From an uncultured Bacilli bacterium (GTDB lineage Bacteria > Bacillota_I > Bacilli_A > RF39 > UBA660), in NCBI GenBank assembly GCA_934169415.1, contig CAKPNP010000009.1:1-36074 (forward strand): a DNA stretch of 36,074 nt, read 5' to 3'. The notes under the pieces were generated by a model. It was not told where the DNA came from, did not search any database, and saw nothing but the letters and a program-made list of their open reading frames with translations. Within the stretch, counting starts at the first letter, position 1. Every line of letters starts with the position of its first letter. Shown here piece after piece: positions 1 through 5,980 of the stretch. Made by a program: the position numbers and the translations under genes.

Positions 1-231
1 GCACTTACAAGAGCAAAGAAAAAAGTATTTTTACTTACCCTTTCAAATCAAGAATCAGAATTTGCAATTGAATTAAGAAAAAAATATGAGGAAAAACTAA
101 AAAATGAGAAATGGGAATGTCCTATTTGTGGTGGAAAACTAGTTATTAAAAATGGACCATATGGGAAATTTATTGGATGTTCTAATTATACTAGTGGATG
201 CAAATATAAGAAAAAAATTAATAATAATTAA
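1..231 (+). CDS. UvrD/Rep-type helicase, C-terminal end with topoisomerase C4 zinc finger (5' partial)
   Basis: This open frame enters from the left edge and ends at TAA 229-231, giving 76 visible residues. It begins with ALTRAKKKVFLL, which matches the last helicase motif of UvrD/Rep superfamily 1 enzymes (usually ALTRAK). A charged linker follows, then a C4 zinc finger of the topoisomerase C-terminal type: CPICGG, then KNGPYGKFIGCSNY, then C with a basic tail. Helicases of the UvrD/helicase IV kind with this extra zinc finger are known in Bacillota; they unwind DNA and the finger is thought to bind single-stranded DNA. The motor domains lie outside the window, so the exact subfamily cannot be given. 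The next gene starts 16 bases downstream and may be co-transcribed. Confidence 0.72.
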   Translation, partial: ALTRAKKKVFLLTLSNQESEFAIELRKKYEEKLKNEKWECPICGGKLVIKNGPYGKFIGCSNYTSGCKYKKKINNN

Positions 232-247
232 AAAAGGTAGTGAGGTT

Positions 248-607
248 ATGAATAATATTGAAGCCTTATTAAATTCTTTATCAAAAAATAAATTTAGAGG
301 TTCATTTCATTTAAATAAAAAAATGAAAGATTATGTAACAGAAAAAGGATTAGACAAAATAAAAAGTGATGCTTTTGACTTAATAACTAAAAGAATAGCT
401 AAAGAAAATCCAAATAATGATGGAAATCAAACACCAATGAGGCAAGTACATCCAGTATTTATCGCTCAGCATGCAACTGGATGTTGTTGTAGAAGCTGCT
501 TAGAAAAAATTCATAATATCAAAAAGAATCATGCACTTTCAGATGAAGAAATAAATTATATTGTAAATGTAATAATGACCTGGATTGAAAAAGAAATAAA
601 AAGTTAA
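248..607 (+). CDS. DUF4186 family protein
   Basis: Small soluble protein of 119 residues. The frame is open further upstream, but the ATG at 248 follows an AGGTAGTGAGG ribosome site and clears the end of the preceding helicase gene, so I use it. The protein matches my memory of the DUF4186 family across its length: KFRGSFHL near the start, then QTPMRQVHPVFIAQHATG, then a Cys cluster GCCCRSCLEK, then a helical tail. The conserved Cys and His residues suggest metal binding, but the family has no established function. It sits 16 bases after the helicase and 50 bases before a SleB-like hydrolase. No sign of damage. Confidence 0.8.
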   Translation: MNNIEALLNSLSKNKFRGSFHLNKKMKDYVTEKGLDKIKSDAFDLITKRIAKENPNNDGNQTPMRQVHPVFIAQHATGCCCRSCLEKIHNIKKNHALSDEEINYIVNVIMTWIEKEIKS

Positions 608-657
608 TTTTTGTATAAAAATTTATTATATAATCATATAATACACTAGGTGAGTTT

Positions 658-1080
658 ATGATTGTCAAATATAATACAAAAGAAAGAGAATTGCTTGCAA
701 GAATTATGAGAGCTGAAGCTGTTGGTGAAGGAAATTTAGGTATGTTAATGGTTGGAAATGTAGTGGTCAATCGAGTTTTAGCTGACTGCTTAACATTTAA
801 AAATATTAATTCATTGTATGATGCAATATATCAAGAAAATCAATTTTCAGGTACATCAAGTCCATTATTTTATAGTAATCCAACTACTAAAGAATTAGAA
901 TTAACAGATAGAATATTAAAAGGTGAATACTATTATCCTGCAACCAATGCATTATGGTTTTATGCACCAAGTGGTAATGCAAGTTGTAGAAGTACATGGT
1001 ACGATCAAAAATTATCAGGTAGATACAAAAGTCATTGTTTTTATGTACCTGATAGCGGAATATGTAAAGAAATTCATTAA
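658..1080 (+). CDS. SleB/CwlJ-like cell wall hydrolase
   Basis: 140-residue protein that looks like a stand-alone Hydrolase_2 (SleB) domain. The N-terminal segment LLARIMRAEAVGEG carries the family's conserved glutamate (about residue 20), followed by GNVVVNRV and, later, a QFSGTSS loop and an aromatic YPATNALWFY region. In spore formers such enzymes are cortex-lytic transglycosylases; stand-alone versions also occur in non-sporulating bacteria and phages. No signal peptide or cell-wall-binding repeat is visible, so export by the Sec route is not shown. A ribosome site (AGGTGAG) precedes the ATG, and a rho-independent terminator follows directly. It is the last gene of the short plus-strand run that begins with the helicase. 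Confidence 0.78.
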   Translation: MIVKYNTKERELLARIMRAEAVGEGNLGMLMVGNVVVNRVLADCLTFKNINSLYDAIYQENQFSGTSSPLFYSNPTTKELELTDRILKGEYYYPATNALWFYAPSGNASCRSTWYDQKLSGRYKSHCFYVPDSGICKEIH

Positions 1081-1087
1081 ATTATCT

Positions 1088-1121
1088 AAAAAATATCCGA
1101 ACTAAAATTCGAATATTTTTT
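1088..1121 (+). terminator. rho-independent terminator after the SleB-like gene
   Basis: AAAAAATAT-C-CGAA pairs with TTCG-A-ATATTTTTT around a CTAAAA loop (one C/A mismatch), with a T tract. It starts 7 bases after the stop codon. The A/T symmetry means it could also stop minus-strand transcripts. Confidence 0.6.
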
Positions 1122-1239
1122 AATCTATAAAACTTGAAATATCTATTTTTTTATTATTTAACACATGTACATATTTTTTATTTAAATACTTTGATACTTT
1201 ATATGGAATAGTAATTGCTTTAGGCCAATTTTTTAATAT
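1120..1239 (-). pseudogene. possible C-terminal gene remnant (39 codons)
   Basis: Downstream of the HD gene on the minus strand, one frame stays open for 39 codons after a TAG, with a protein-like composition (segments NWPKAITIPYKVSKYL and KKIDISSFID) before TAA. It has no start codon and overlaps the terminator. It may be the tail of a lost gene. I recognise no family, and chance is a real alternative. Confidence 0.2.
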
Positions 1240-1269
1240 CTACTTTCTTTTTTGTATTTCCTTATTATT

Positions 1270-1878
1270 TTATAAATTTTCTTTAATTTCTGGAAATAAA
1301 TCATATAAATTATATCCAAGTAAATTATCAAAATATTCTTTTAATTTATATGTTTCTTTGACATGATACTGTGTATTAGAATATGCGCCTCTTCTAAGCA
1401 TTATATCAATTAATCTTTTATCCACAGTATAAATCTTATTACCTTGTGGACACATTAAATCGCACAAATTTATTAATTTTTCTTCTATTGTATATTCATG
1501 ATTTATAATAAAATTTGTTAAAAAAGGATTAGCATTAATATCAGGAATACCTACAGCAGTGCAAGTGATATCATTATTTAAATATGAATGAGTTAAACAC
1601 ACATTAGCATATTCGCAATCATAACCTTTATCTTTTAAATAATTATATCCCCTCATAACATGACCATGGAATTCTTCAGTATATTTTCCAATATCATGAA
1701 CATATCCTAAAGCTATAGCTTTATCTACATCAATACTAATACCTTTTTCACTTAATGCTTTAGCTATTCTTCCAGCTGTATTTCCAACAGATATAGAGTG
1801 TTCTATCCACCTATCATCTTTAGCATTTTTTCTTTCTATTTCCAATAAATTTCTTGCATCCATACTAGTTAATTTCAT
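1270..1878 (-). CDS. HD domain metal-dependent phosphohydrolase
   Basis: 202-residue protein with an HD domain. His27 opens the domain (WIEHSISVGNTAGRIA), and His61-Asp62 form the signature dyad in LGYVHDIGKY, followed by a His-rich stretch (EFHGHVMRGYNYLK). The family removes phosphate from nucleotides or related phosphomonoesters using a divalent metal; the substrate cannot be told from sequence. The ATG follows an AGGAG site. The HAD hydrolase gene lies 8 bases upstream on the same strand and a broken nucleoside hydrolase lies before that, so the three look like a small nucleotide or nucleoside salvage operon whose first gene is ruined. Confidence 0.82.
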   Translation of the reverse strand: MKLTSMDARNLLEIERKNAKDDRWIEHSISVGNTAGRIAKALSEKGISIDVDKAIALGYVHDIGKYTEEFHGHVMRGYNYLKDKGYDCEYANVCLTHSYLNNDITCTAVGIPDINANPFLTNFIINHEYTIEEKLINLCDLMCPQGNKIYTVDKRLIDIMLRRGAYSNTQYHVKETYKLKEYFDNLLGYNLYDLFPEIKENL

Positions 1879-1886
1879 AACAACTC

Positions 1887-2387
1887 CTATAACTCTATAT
1901 CCTCTACATTTATGGCTTTTATCCCATTTTGATTTAAAAGCTCAACAACATCACTTTTATCATCTATAAATAATATTTCATTTAAGTTACAATTATTTAT
2001 TTTTTGAAGAATCTTTACACCTTTTAATTTTAATTCTTGTAAAGATGTTGAAATAACTTCAATATCCTTGCCATAATATTTGTTAACAAAAGCTTGTTTA
2101 GCCTTTAAGTGAAATGAAAACTTCATTCCCGATAAACAATACATTTTAATATTTCTACTTCTTAAATCACTAACAAGATTATATAATACTTCCGACTTTA
2201 CACAAGGTTCTATTTCATCATAAAAGCTTTCTGGATCTGTGTATGCATTATAATACCAATTTATAAAACTTTCTTCAGTTTCACTTCGATGTTTTGTAAA
2301 ATCACTATCTTTATGAATAGCTAATGTTTCATCAAAATCAAAAATAACTAGCTTAATATTGTTTAAATTTACATCTTTTAACTTCAT
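1887..2387 (-). CDS. HAD superfamily hydrolase
   Basis: 166-residue HAD-fold phosphatase. Motif I is FDFDETL at about residues 17-23 (two catalytic Asp), motif II is CLSGMK in the middle, and LFIDDKSDVVEL near the C-terminus gives the motif IV acid pair. The cap is short. The substrate is unknown; phosphate removal from a small sugar or nucleotide is typical. The ATG is preceded by AGGAGA, which overlaps the end of the upstream gene (2 bases between stop and start), and the HD gene follows after 8 bases, so translation of the three is probably coupled. No sign of damage. Confidence 0.8.
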   Translation of the reverse strand: MKLKDVNLNNIKLVIFDFDETLAIHKDSDFTKHRSETEESFINWYYNAYTDPESFYDEIEPCVKSEVLYNLVSDLRSRNIKMYCLSGMKFSFHLKAKQAFVNKYYGKDIEVISTSLQELKLKGVKILQKINNCNLNEILFIDDKSDVVELLNQNGIKAINVEDIEL

Positions 2388-2389
2388 GC

Positions 2390-2944
2390 TTATTCTCCTA
2401 ACTTTTTAAATAAATCATTATATATTTTATTAGCATCCATATAATTTACCATTGTTATTTTATGATTATTAACAGTCATTTCATAGGATGTATCATCTTT
2501 AATATTTGGACAACTTATATTTTTACTTGTAAACCATTTTTTATTTATCATATATGCTACTACTGATACATCCCAAATAATTCTTGATTTTTGTATTCCA
2601 TGATAACCATCATTATAAAATCTTTCTATTAGATAATTACACAACTCACTTTTATCTTTTAGGTAATAATTTAATTCATATATTGAAGTTCTTAAATTAG
2701 ATGCCACATTTTTACAAGGAATTACAGTCAACTTAACTTTTGATTCAAATACAATTTTTACTGCTTCAATATCTTGCCTAAAATTAAATTCCAGATTATC
2801 ATCTTGAAGTAAGCTGTGTCCACCTAACCAAATTATTTCTATTTTATCTATTATTTTAGGTTCTTTTTTGATTGCTAATGCAATATTTGTAATTGCACCT
2901 ATAGCCATAATATAAGTTTTATCATTTTTAAGTGCTATTTCTAG
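2390..2944 (-). pseudogene. nucleoside hydrolase (IUNH-like), 5'-truncated
   Basis: The frame between a TAA at 2945-2947 and the stop at 2390 encodes the C-terminal part of an inosine-uridine-type nucleoside hydrolase: KTYIMAIGAITNIALAI, then IIWLGGHSL, then EFNFRQDIEAVKIVF, then a C-terminal RIIWDVSVVAYM segment. Family members have about 310 residues and need an N-terminal DxDNxxDD metal site. Here only about 185 residues remain and the metal site is absent. The first ATG (2908) lies inside the conserved core and has no ribosome site. The break falls 50 bases from the displaced tRNA-Leu half at 2995-3049, so the lost 5' end probably went during integration or excision there. Homology is from motif recognition only. 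Confidence 0.75.
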
Positions 2945-2960
2945 TTAGTAATCTATTACT

Positions 2961-2990
2961 CTCTGGACGAAAGTGTCCGAGTTTTCTGTC
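2961..2990 (+). other. GC-rich hairpin with T tract between pseudogene and tRNA half
   Basis: CTC-T-GGAC pairs with GTCC-GAG around a GAAAGT loop and is followed on the plus strand by TTTTCTGTC. It looks like a terminator but no plus-strand gene reads into it. It may be a relic of the lost sequence between the tRNA and the nucleoside hydrolase. Confidence 0.4.
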
Positions 2991-2994
2991 AATC

Positions 2995-3049
2995 TGGTGC
3001 TTGTGGAGGGAATCGAACCCTCATGGTCGCAAAACCGCAGCATTTTGAG
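2995..3049 (-). other. displaced 3' half of tRNA-Leu(CAA) (attachment-site remnant)
   Basis: On the minus strand this reads core CTCAAAAT, then the variable arm, T arm (GGTTCGATTCC), acceptor strand CACAAGC, A and encoded CCA. It equals the 3' half of the intact tRNA at 6191-6245 except one base (C at 3030 against T at 6226 on the plus strand). The 5' half is missing and is replaced by spacer A, so it cannot fold as a tRNA. It is best read as the original chromosomal 3' half pushed aside by integration. Confidence 0.85.
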
Positions 3050-3268
3050 AAATACGAGGTAATTTGTGAATACAAGTATTTTCCATTGAAATATAAGCAT
3101 TTTCACTGAGTTTCAACTAGTTTCACTTTAAATCAATTTATATAACTTTGCAAATTAAATCGAAGTCATTCCCACTAATATCCCACTAAATTAGCACTTA
3201 AGATTATTCTTGTGGGAATTTCCCCACATACTATATTTTATAAGCCTTAATGGCTTTATTTTTATATT
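3050..3268. repeat. attachment spacer, copy A (219 bp)
   Basis: Direct repeat of 5981-6190. The two copies differ by three substitutions (3151/6082, 3152/6083 and one in the GTGGGAATTTCCCC segment) and a 9-base indel near 3240-3255, where copy A keeps a small AAGCC-TTAAT-GGCTT hairpin. It contains clustered short repeats that look like integrase arm sites: two tandem TCCCACTAA-like units near 3172-3190, a TGTGGG/CCCACA inverted pair near 3211-3227, and three TTTCAC/TTTCAA repeats near 3103-3126. One end abuts the anticodon-loop core, the other abuts TGGCACCA. Confidence 0.8.
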
Positions 3269-3276
3269 TGGTGCCA

Positions 3277-3348
3277 TTATGGTTCTGGTATAACAACCAT
3301 TATAAGCAATAAATTATAGGTAGTAATAACTACTAACTAAAATTAGTA
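3277..3348 (+). repeat. imperfect repeat R1 with hairpin and GTATAACAACCA core
   Basis: R1 shares GTATAACAACCA (3288-3299) and about 50 further bases of AGCATAAATTATA...GTAATAA...ACTAA pattern with R2 at 4733-4800, same orientation. The bases around the core can pair: ATGG (3279-3282) with CCAT (3297-3300). Confidence 0.5.
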
Positions 3349-3405
3349 TAACATTATTTTATTAAAATTAACCAACATTTTAATATTTTAAGTAAATAAA
3401 AATGA

Positions 3406-3411
3406 TATAAT
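3406..3411 (+). promoter_or_regulatory. extended -10 promoter for the zinc-ribbon gene
   Basis: TGATATAAT gives an extended -10 (TG at 3403-3404, TATAAT at 3406-3411). The -35 region is weak. A perfect 6-bp inverted repeat, ACAAAT-AGTA-ATTTGT at 3424-3439, sits in the leader just after the expected start point and could be an operator or RNA hairpin. Confidence 0.5.
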
Positions 3412-3456
3412 AGAAACTGAAAGACAAATAGTAATTTGTAGATTAGAAGTGATAGT

Positions 3457-3879
3457 ATGAACAAACAAAAATCTTTAGTAGATAATATAATTCTTATGAA
3501 AGAATGGAACTATGATAAAAATAATAATTTAGAACCTAGTGTTTTTATGCCTAATTCAAACAAAAAAGTATGGTGGATATGTTCTAAAGGACATGAATAC
3601 GAAGCATATATAATAGATAAAAATAATGGTCCAGGTTGCCCTATTTGTTCTAATAAAATTATTGTAAAAGGTATTAATGATTTGGCAACTTTAAATCCAG
3701 ACATAGTACAATTTTGGAACTATGATAAAAATTGTAAATTAACTCCTAGTAATGTGGGGAGTGGATCTGGAAAAAAAGTATGGTGGAAATGTCCAAGTTG
3801 TAATTATGAGTGGCAATTGAGGATTGTTGATATGGTAAATAAAAAATATAAATGCATTAGATGCAAAATAGAAAACTAA
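3457..3879 (+). CDS. probable zinc-ribbon protein (DUF4379-like, two repeats)
   Basis: 140 residues made of two copies of one motif. Each copy has an EWNYDKN/FWNYDKN start, a Pro-Ser stretch, a KKVWW(I/K)C segment and a CxxC pair. Candidate zinc ligands are Cys42, His46, Cys61 and Cys64 in the first copy, and Cys112, Cys115, Cys133 and Cys136 in the second. This matches the DUF4379 'probable zinc ribbon' repeats, which in other bacteria are often fused to Vsr-like nucleases in long proteins on mobile DNA; here no nuclease follows and the protein ends after repeat two. A DNA-binding role is inferred. It lies in the inner insert, is probably co-transcribed with the HEPN-like gene 19 bases downstream, and has its own promoter. 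Confidence 0.72.
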   Translation: MNKQKSLVDNIILMKEWNYDKNNNLEPSVFMPNSNKKVWWICSKGHEYEAYIIDKNNGPGCPICSNKIIVKGINDLATLNPDIVQFWNYDKNCKLTPSNVGSGSGKKVWWKCPSCNYEWQLRIVDMVNKKYKCIRCKIEN

Positions 3880-3898
3880 TAATAAATTCAATTCGGAG

Positions 3899-4603
3899 AT
3901 GATTTATATTACTAAAGCAAAATATGATGAGTGGTATTTTTATGACAATTGTGAAAAATTTATTAAAGAAATTGATTTTGTTTATAATTCGTACATAAAT
4001 AATATTAAAGATATTTATAATACTCCCTTAAACGAAGCAGATTATTATGTAAATTATTTAGAACAAAATTTACAAGAATTAGAATCGTTATCCCCAGATG
4101 ATGCTATGTTAGAAATTCAAGGTAAAGGACAAGAGATATATTATTTTGTATTAAACATGAAGTATAGAAATTTAGCAATGTATATTAATGTAATTTATCA
4201 AATGTTAGAACAATTTATAATGGCAATTTGTAGATTTCAACAAGAATATCATACTGGAGATCCATATATTAAAAATTTATCATTAAAGAATCTTAATCAA
4301 TGTATAAAAATGTTTGATGAATACAATTTTGAAATAGAAAACTTAGATATTTATGATAAAATTAATGAATTAAGACTTTTACAAAATGTTTTGAAACATG
4401 CAGAAGGAACATCTAAAAAAGAATTAAATGAAAAAAGGCCAGACTATTTTACAACAAAAAAATATGTTTTTGCCATGTATAGAAATACTATTATTGATGC
4501 AACTTTGAATATTTCTGATGAAGATTTGAAAGATTATGTTGATGCCATAAAAGAATTTTTAAAATTATTCCCAGATAAATTAATACATGAATATAATTGT
4601 TAA
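3899..4603 (+). CDS. all-helical HEPN-like protein of unknown function
   Basis: 234 residues, rich in helix-forming charged and aromatic residues, with no signal peptide or membrane span. Residues 157-170 (ELRLLQNVLKHAEG) resemble the core of HEPN-type proteins, whose RNase signature is R-x4-6-H, commonly in an RNxxxH setting. Here the Arg is Gln162 while Asn163 and His167 remain, and Arg159 sits seven residues before the His, so catalysis is doubtful. HEPN proteins are common in toxin-antitoxin and anti-phage systems, but membership here is a guess from one motif. The start is odd: GGAG at 3895-3898 touches the ATG with no spacer, so the true start may differ. It lies 19 bases after the zinc-ribbon gene and ends at a terminator. 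Confidence 0.6.
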   Translation: MIYITKAKYDEWYFYDNCEKFIKEIDFVYNSYINNIKDIYNTPLNEADYYVNYLEQNLQELESLSPDDAMLEIQGKGQEIYYFVLNMKYRNLAMYINVIYQMLEQFIMAICRFQQEYHTGDPYIKNLSLKNLNQCIKMFDEYNFEIENLDIYDKINELRLLQNVLKHAEGTSKKELNEKRPDYFTTKKYVFAMYRNTIIDATLNISDEDLKDYVDAIKEFLKLFPDKLIHEYNC

Positions 4604-4623
4604 TAAATTACAATTTATCGTCG

Positions 4624-4657
4624 AGATCAACTTTAATGGTTGGTCTTTCTTACTTTT
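4624..4657 (+). terminator. terminator after the HEPN-like gene
   Basis: AGATCAAC (4624-4631) pairs with GTTGGTCT (4639-4646) with one G-U pair, followed by TTCTTACTTTTT. It separates the two cargo modules of the inner insert. Confidence 0.6.
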
Positions 4658-4732
4658 TATAAATAGGATGATTTTATAAATAAAACTTTCTCCATCTAAT
4701 TCAACAGGATAATAAAGATTTATAGTACACTT

Positions 4733-4800
4733 TTAGTGAAAGTATAACAACCACTAAGCATAAATTTATAAGTAATAATTACTAATTAATGCAAATATAA
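4733..4800 (+). repeat. imperfect repeat R2 with hairpin and GTATAACAACCA core
   Basis: Second copy of R1 (3277-3348). The core is at 4742-4753. TTAGTG (4733-4738) pairs with CACTAA (4752-4757). The stem bases differ from R1 while pairing is kept and the loop is nearly constant. R1 and R2 bracket the zinc-ribbon/HEPN-like module at a distance of 1,454 bases. Confidence 0.5.
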
Positions 4801-4809
4801 TTCAAATAA

Positions 4810-5064
4810 TTAATTAAAAATTTTTTCTATATTTTTTACTAATTTTTTAGCATTACCATTGTCAATTAGAAAAGTAGTAATTTTTATTTCAGGATCATCT
4901 TGTGCTATATTATGATATGGATAATGAATTTTAGAATATATTTGTTTTTCAATAACTTTATTTACTAAATTATAAATTAAATTAATTTGATTTTTCTTAA
5001 AGCCTATTTCAATCAAATAATTAGTATCCATATTTTTAATATTACTTTTTCCTACTTTATACAT
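4810..5064 (-). CDS. 84-residue protein of unknown function, overlapped with ART-like gene
   Basis: Small, mostly soluble protein with no family that I recognise. It has a basic N-terminal half (KVGKSNIKNMDTNYLIEIGFKKNQINL) predicted to be helical, an aromatic YPYHNIAQDDPEIKITTF centre and a Lys-rich tail. Its start overlaps the last 8 bases of the ART-like gene upstream, so the two are almost certainly translated together. A long gene followed by a short overlapping one on a mobile segment fits a toxin-antitoxin or toxin-immunity pair, but the sequence alone does not show that. The R2 repeat lies just past its 3' end. Confidence 0.55.
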   Translation of the reverse strand: MYKVGKSNIKNMDTNYLIEIGFKKNQINLIYNLVNKVIEKQIYSKIHYPYHNIAQDDPEIKITTFLIDNGNAKKLVKNIEKIFN

Positions 5065-5767
5065 TTCTATAACCTTTATATTTTAAATAAGCACATAATT
5101 CTGGGCAAATATTTTTATAATCTATTTTAGTATTTTTTAAACAATAGTTAAATATATCTCTAAGGTTAGAACTATCATTTTCCAAATAACAAACCTTTAT
5201 TTTTTTAGGATTAACTATATAATTAGTTAAAGTATGCATATTCCATTTATCCATTATATTACTATTTAAATCTGAATATTTTGGAGAATAACCACATATT
5301 TCTAAATGCTTTTTAGTATAACCACGAGATTTTATTTCATCTATATCATCATATATAAAATCAATATTTTCTTCTAAATCTAATTTTAAAAGTATTCCAT
5401 TATCCAACATTTTATCTAACCTTTTAAAAGCTCTTTTTTGATGTAATTTGCTTACTTTTAAAATTTTAAAATAACTATCACCAATTATATTGGGAAACCA
5501 CTTATGTCTCAAGAAAAAAGCTCCTAATTTATAAATAAAAGGGATAACAGGAATATAATATAAAGCATTAATCCAACAATCAAATAAAATTACCAAATTA
5601 TCTAACCCCTCTACAAAAAATACTTTTTTAGTTTTTTCTATATTTTTTGCATTATTACCTATATTAGGTAATAATCCTTTAGACTTAATGGATTTTAAAT
5701 TTTTCCTATCTGTAAAATGAAAATAATTAGAATTTAAATCTTTCTTATTAATATAATAATAATCCAT
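5057..5767 (-). CDS. protein with ADP-ribosyltransferase-like N-terminal motif
   Basis: 236 residues, uncharacterised. Residues 15-41 carry YFHFTDRKNLKSIKSKGLLP, the pattern of the first strand and helix in ADP-ribosyltransferase-fold proteins such as DarT and tRNA 2'-phosphotransferase (His-Phe-Thr, then NLxSIxxxGLxP). KKVFFVEG follows, as a second-strand candidate. I cannot identify the catalytic Glu with confidence, so activity is not proven. A hydrophobic stretch around residues 66-88 could be buried or membrane-associated. The ATG follows AGGTGA at 6-base spacing and an extended -10 promoter. The 84-residue gene overlaps its 3' end. Placement in an insert at a tRNA locus suits a toxin or defence role; this is inference. 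Confidence 0.55.
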   Translation of the reverse strand: MDYYYINKKDLNSNYFHFTDRKNLKSIKSKGLLPNIGNNAKNIEKTKKVFFVEGLDNLVILFDCWINALYYIPVIPFIYKLGAFFLRHKWFPNIIGDSYFKILKVSKLHQKRAFKRLDKMLDNGILLKLDLEENIDFIYDDIDEIKSRGYTKKHLEICGYSPKYSDLNSNIMDKWNMHTLTNYIVNPKKIKVCYLENDSSNLRDIFNYCLKNTKIDYKNICPELCAYLKYKGYRNV

Positions 5768-5803
5768 AAAACATCACCTGGTATTGTCTTTTTTTCGTAA
5801 ATA

Positions 5804-5812
5804 ATTATATCA
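5804..5812 (-). promoter_or_regulatory. extended -10 promoter for the ART-like pair
   Basis: Minus strand TGATATAAT, with TATAAT at 5809-5804. A TTGATG at 5835-5830 is a poor -35 (20-base spacing). It overlaps the stop codon of the tiny reading frame 5810-5854. Confidence 0.5.
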
Positions 5813-5854
5813 TTTTTCATTTATTAAGTCATCAACCTGTATAAAATTAATCAT
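5810..5854 (-). CDS. possible 14-codon leader peptide
   Basis: An ATG at 5854 opens a frame of 14 codons (MINFIQVDDLINEK) ending in TGA. It has an AAAGGTGA ribosome site that lies in the loop of a perfect 9-bp hairpin (AATCATAGA 5849-5857 / TCTATGATT 5867-5875), and the ATG itself lies in the stem. Such a layout would hide the start site in folded RNA. It may be a leader peptide for the ART-like operon, or the stump of a lost element gene. Length alone cannot exclude chance. Confidence 0.3.
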   Translation of the reverse strand: MINFIQVDDLINEK

Positions 5855-5875
5855 AGATTTCACCTTTCTATGATT
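5849..5875. promoter_or_regulatory. 9-bp inverted repeat (operator or hairpin)
   Basis: AATCATAGA and TCTATGATT separated by 9 bases, perfectly paired, about 40 bases upstream of the -10 of the ART-like gene. It is either a repressor operator or, in RNA, a hairpin that hides the tiny frame's start. Confidence 0.5.
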
Positions 5876-5897
5876 TCTGATTGATATCTATCTAAAA

Positions 5898-5914
5898 GTT
5901 CGAATAGTTCGAAC
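5898..5914. promoter_or_regulatory. palindrome GTTCGAA-TAG-TTCGAAC
   Basis: Perfect 7-bp arms around TAG, 11 bases from the CCA end of tRNA half 2. It looks like a dimeric protein site at the edge of the inner insert. The binding protein is unknown. Confidence 0.45.
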
Positions 5915-5925
5915 AGATTTTCTAG

Positions 5926-5980
5926 TGGTGCCAGAGGCCGGACTTGAACCGACACGGTATTGCTACCAGTGGATTTTGAG
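5926..5980 (-). other. 3' half of a second tRNA-Leu (acceptor CTCTGGC), truncated
   Basis: On the minus strand: core CTCAAAAT, anticodon-stem strand, variable arm, T arm (GGTTCAAGTCC), acceptor strand CTCTGGC, A and CCA. This is the 3' half of a tRNA-Leu different from the intact one. Its 5' half (expected GCCAGAG start) is not in the window; spacer B takes its place. It shares only the anticodon-loop core with half 1. It may have come from another host or another locus. The core could derive from the element, so its original anticodon (CAA or another Leu anticodon) is uncertain. Confidence 0.8.

Larger units (their letters stand above)
3269..5925. mobile_element. inner 2.65-kb insert flanked by 8-bp direct repeat TGGTGCCA
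   Basis: The plus-strand octamer TGGTGCCA occurs at 3269-3276 and at 5926-5933. The second copy is the 3' end of tRNA-Leu half 2 (minus strand TGGCACCA). If the insert and one octamer are removed, half 2 is joined directly to spacer A, exactly as half 1 is joined to spacer B. The insert therefore looks like a second integration or transposition event at a tRNA 3' end. It carries four genes (3457-3879, 3899-4603, 4810-5064, 5057-5767) and no recombinase. The octamer may be a target duplication or a recombination core. Confidence 0.55.

Noticed and set aside
152..247. N-terminal extension of the DUF4186 frame
   Set aside because: It overlaps the end of the helicase gene; the ATG at 248 has a ribosome site and matches the family start.
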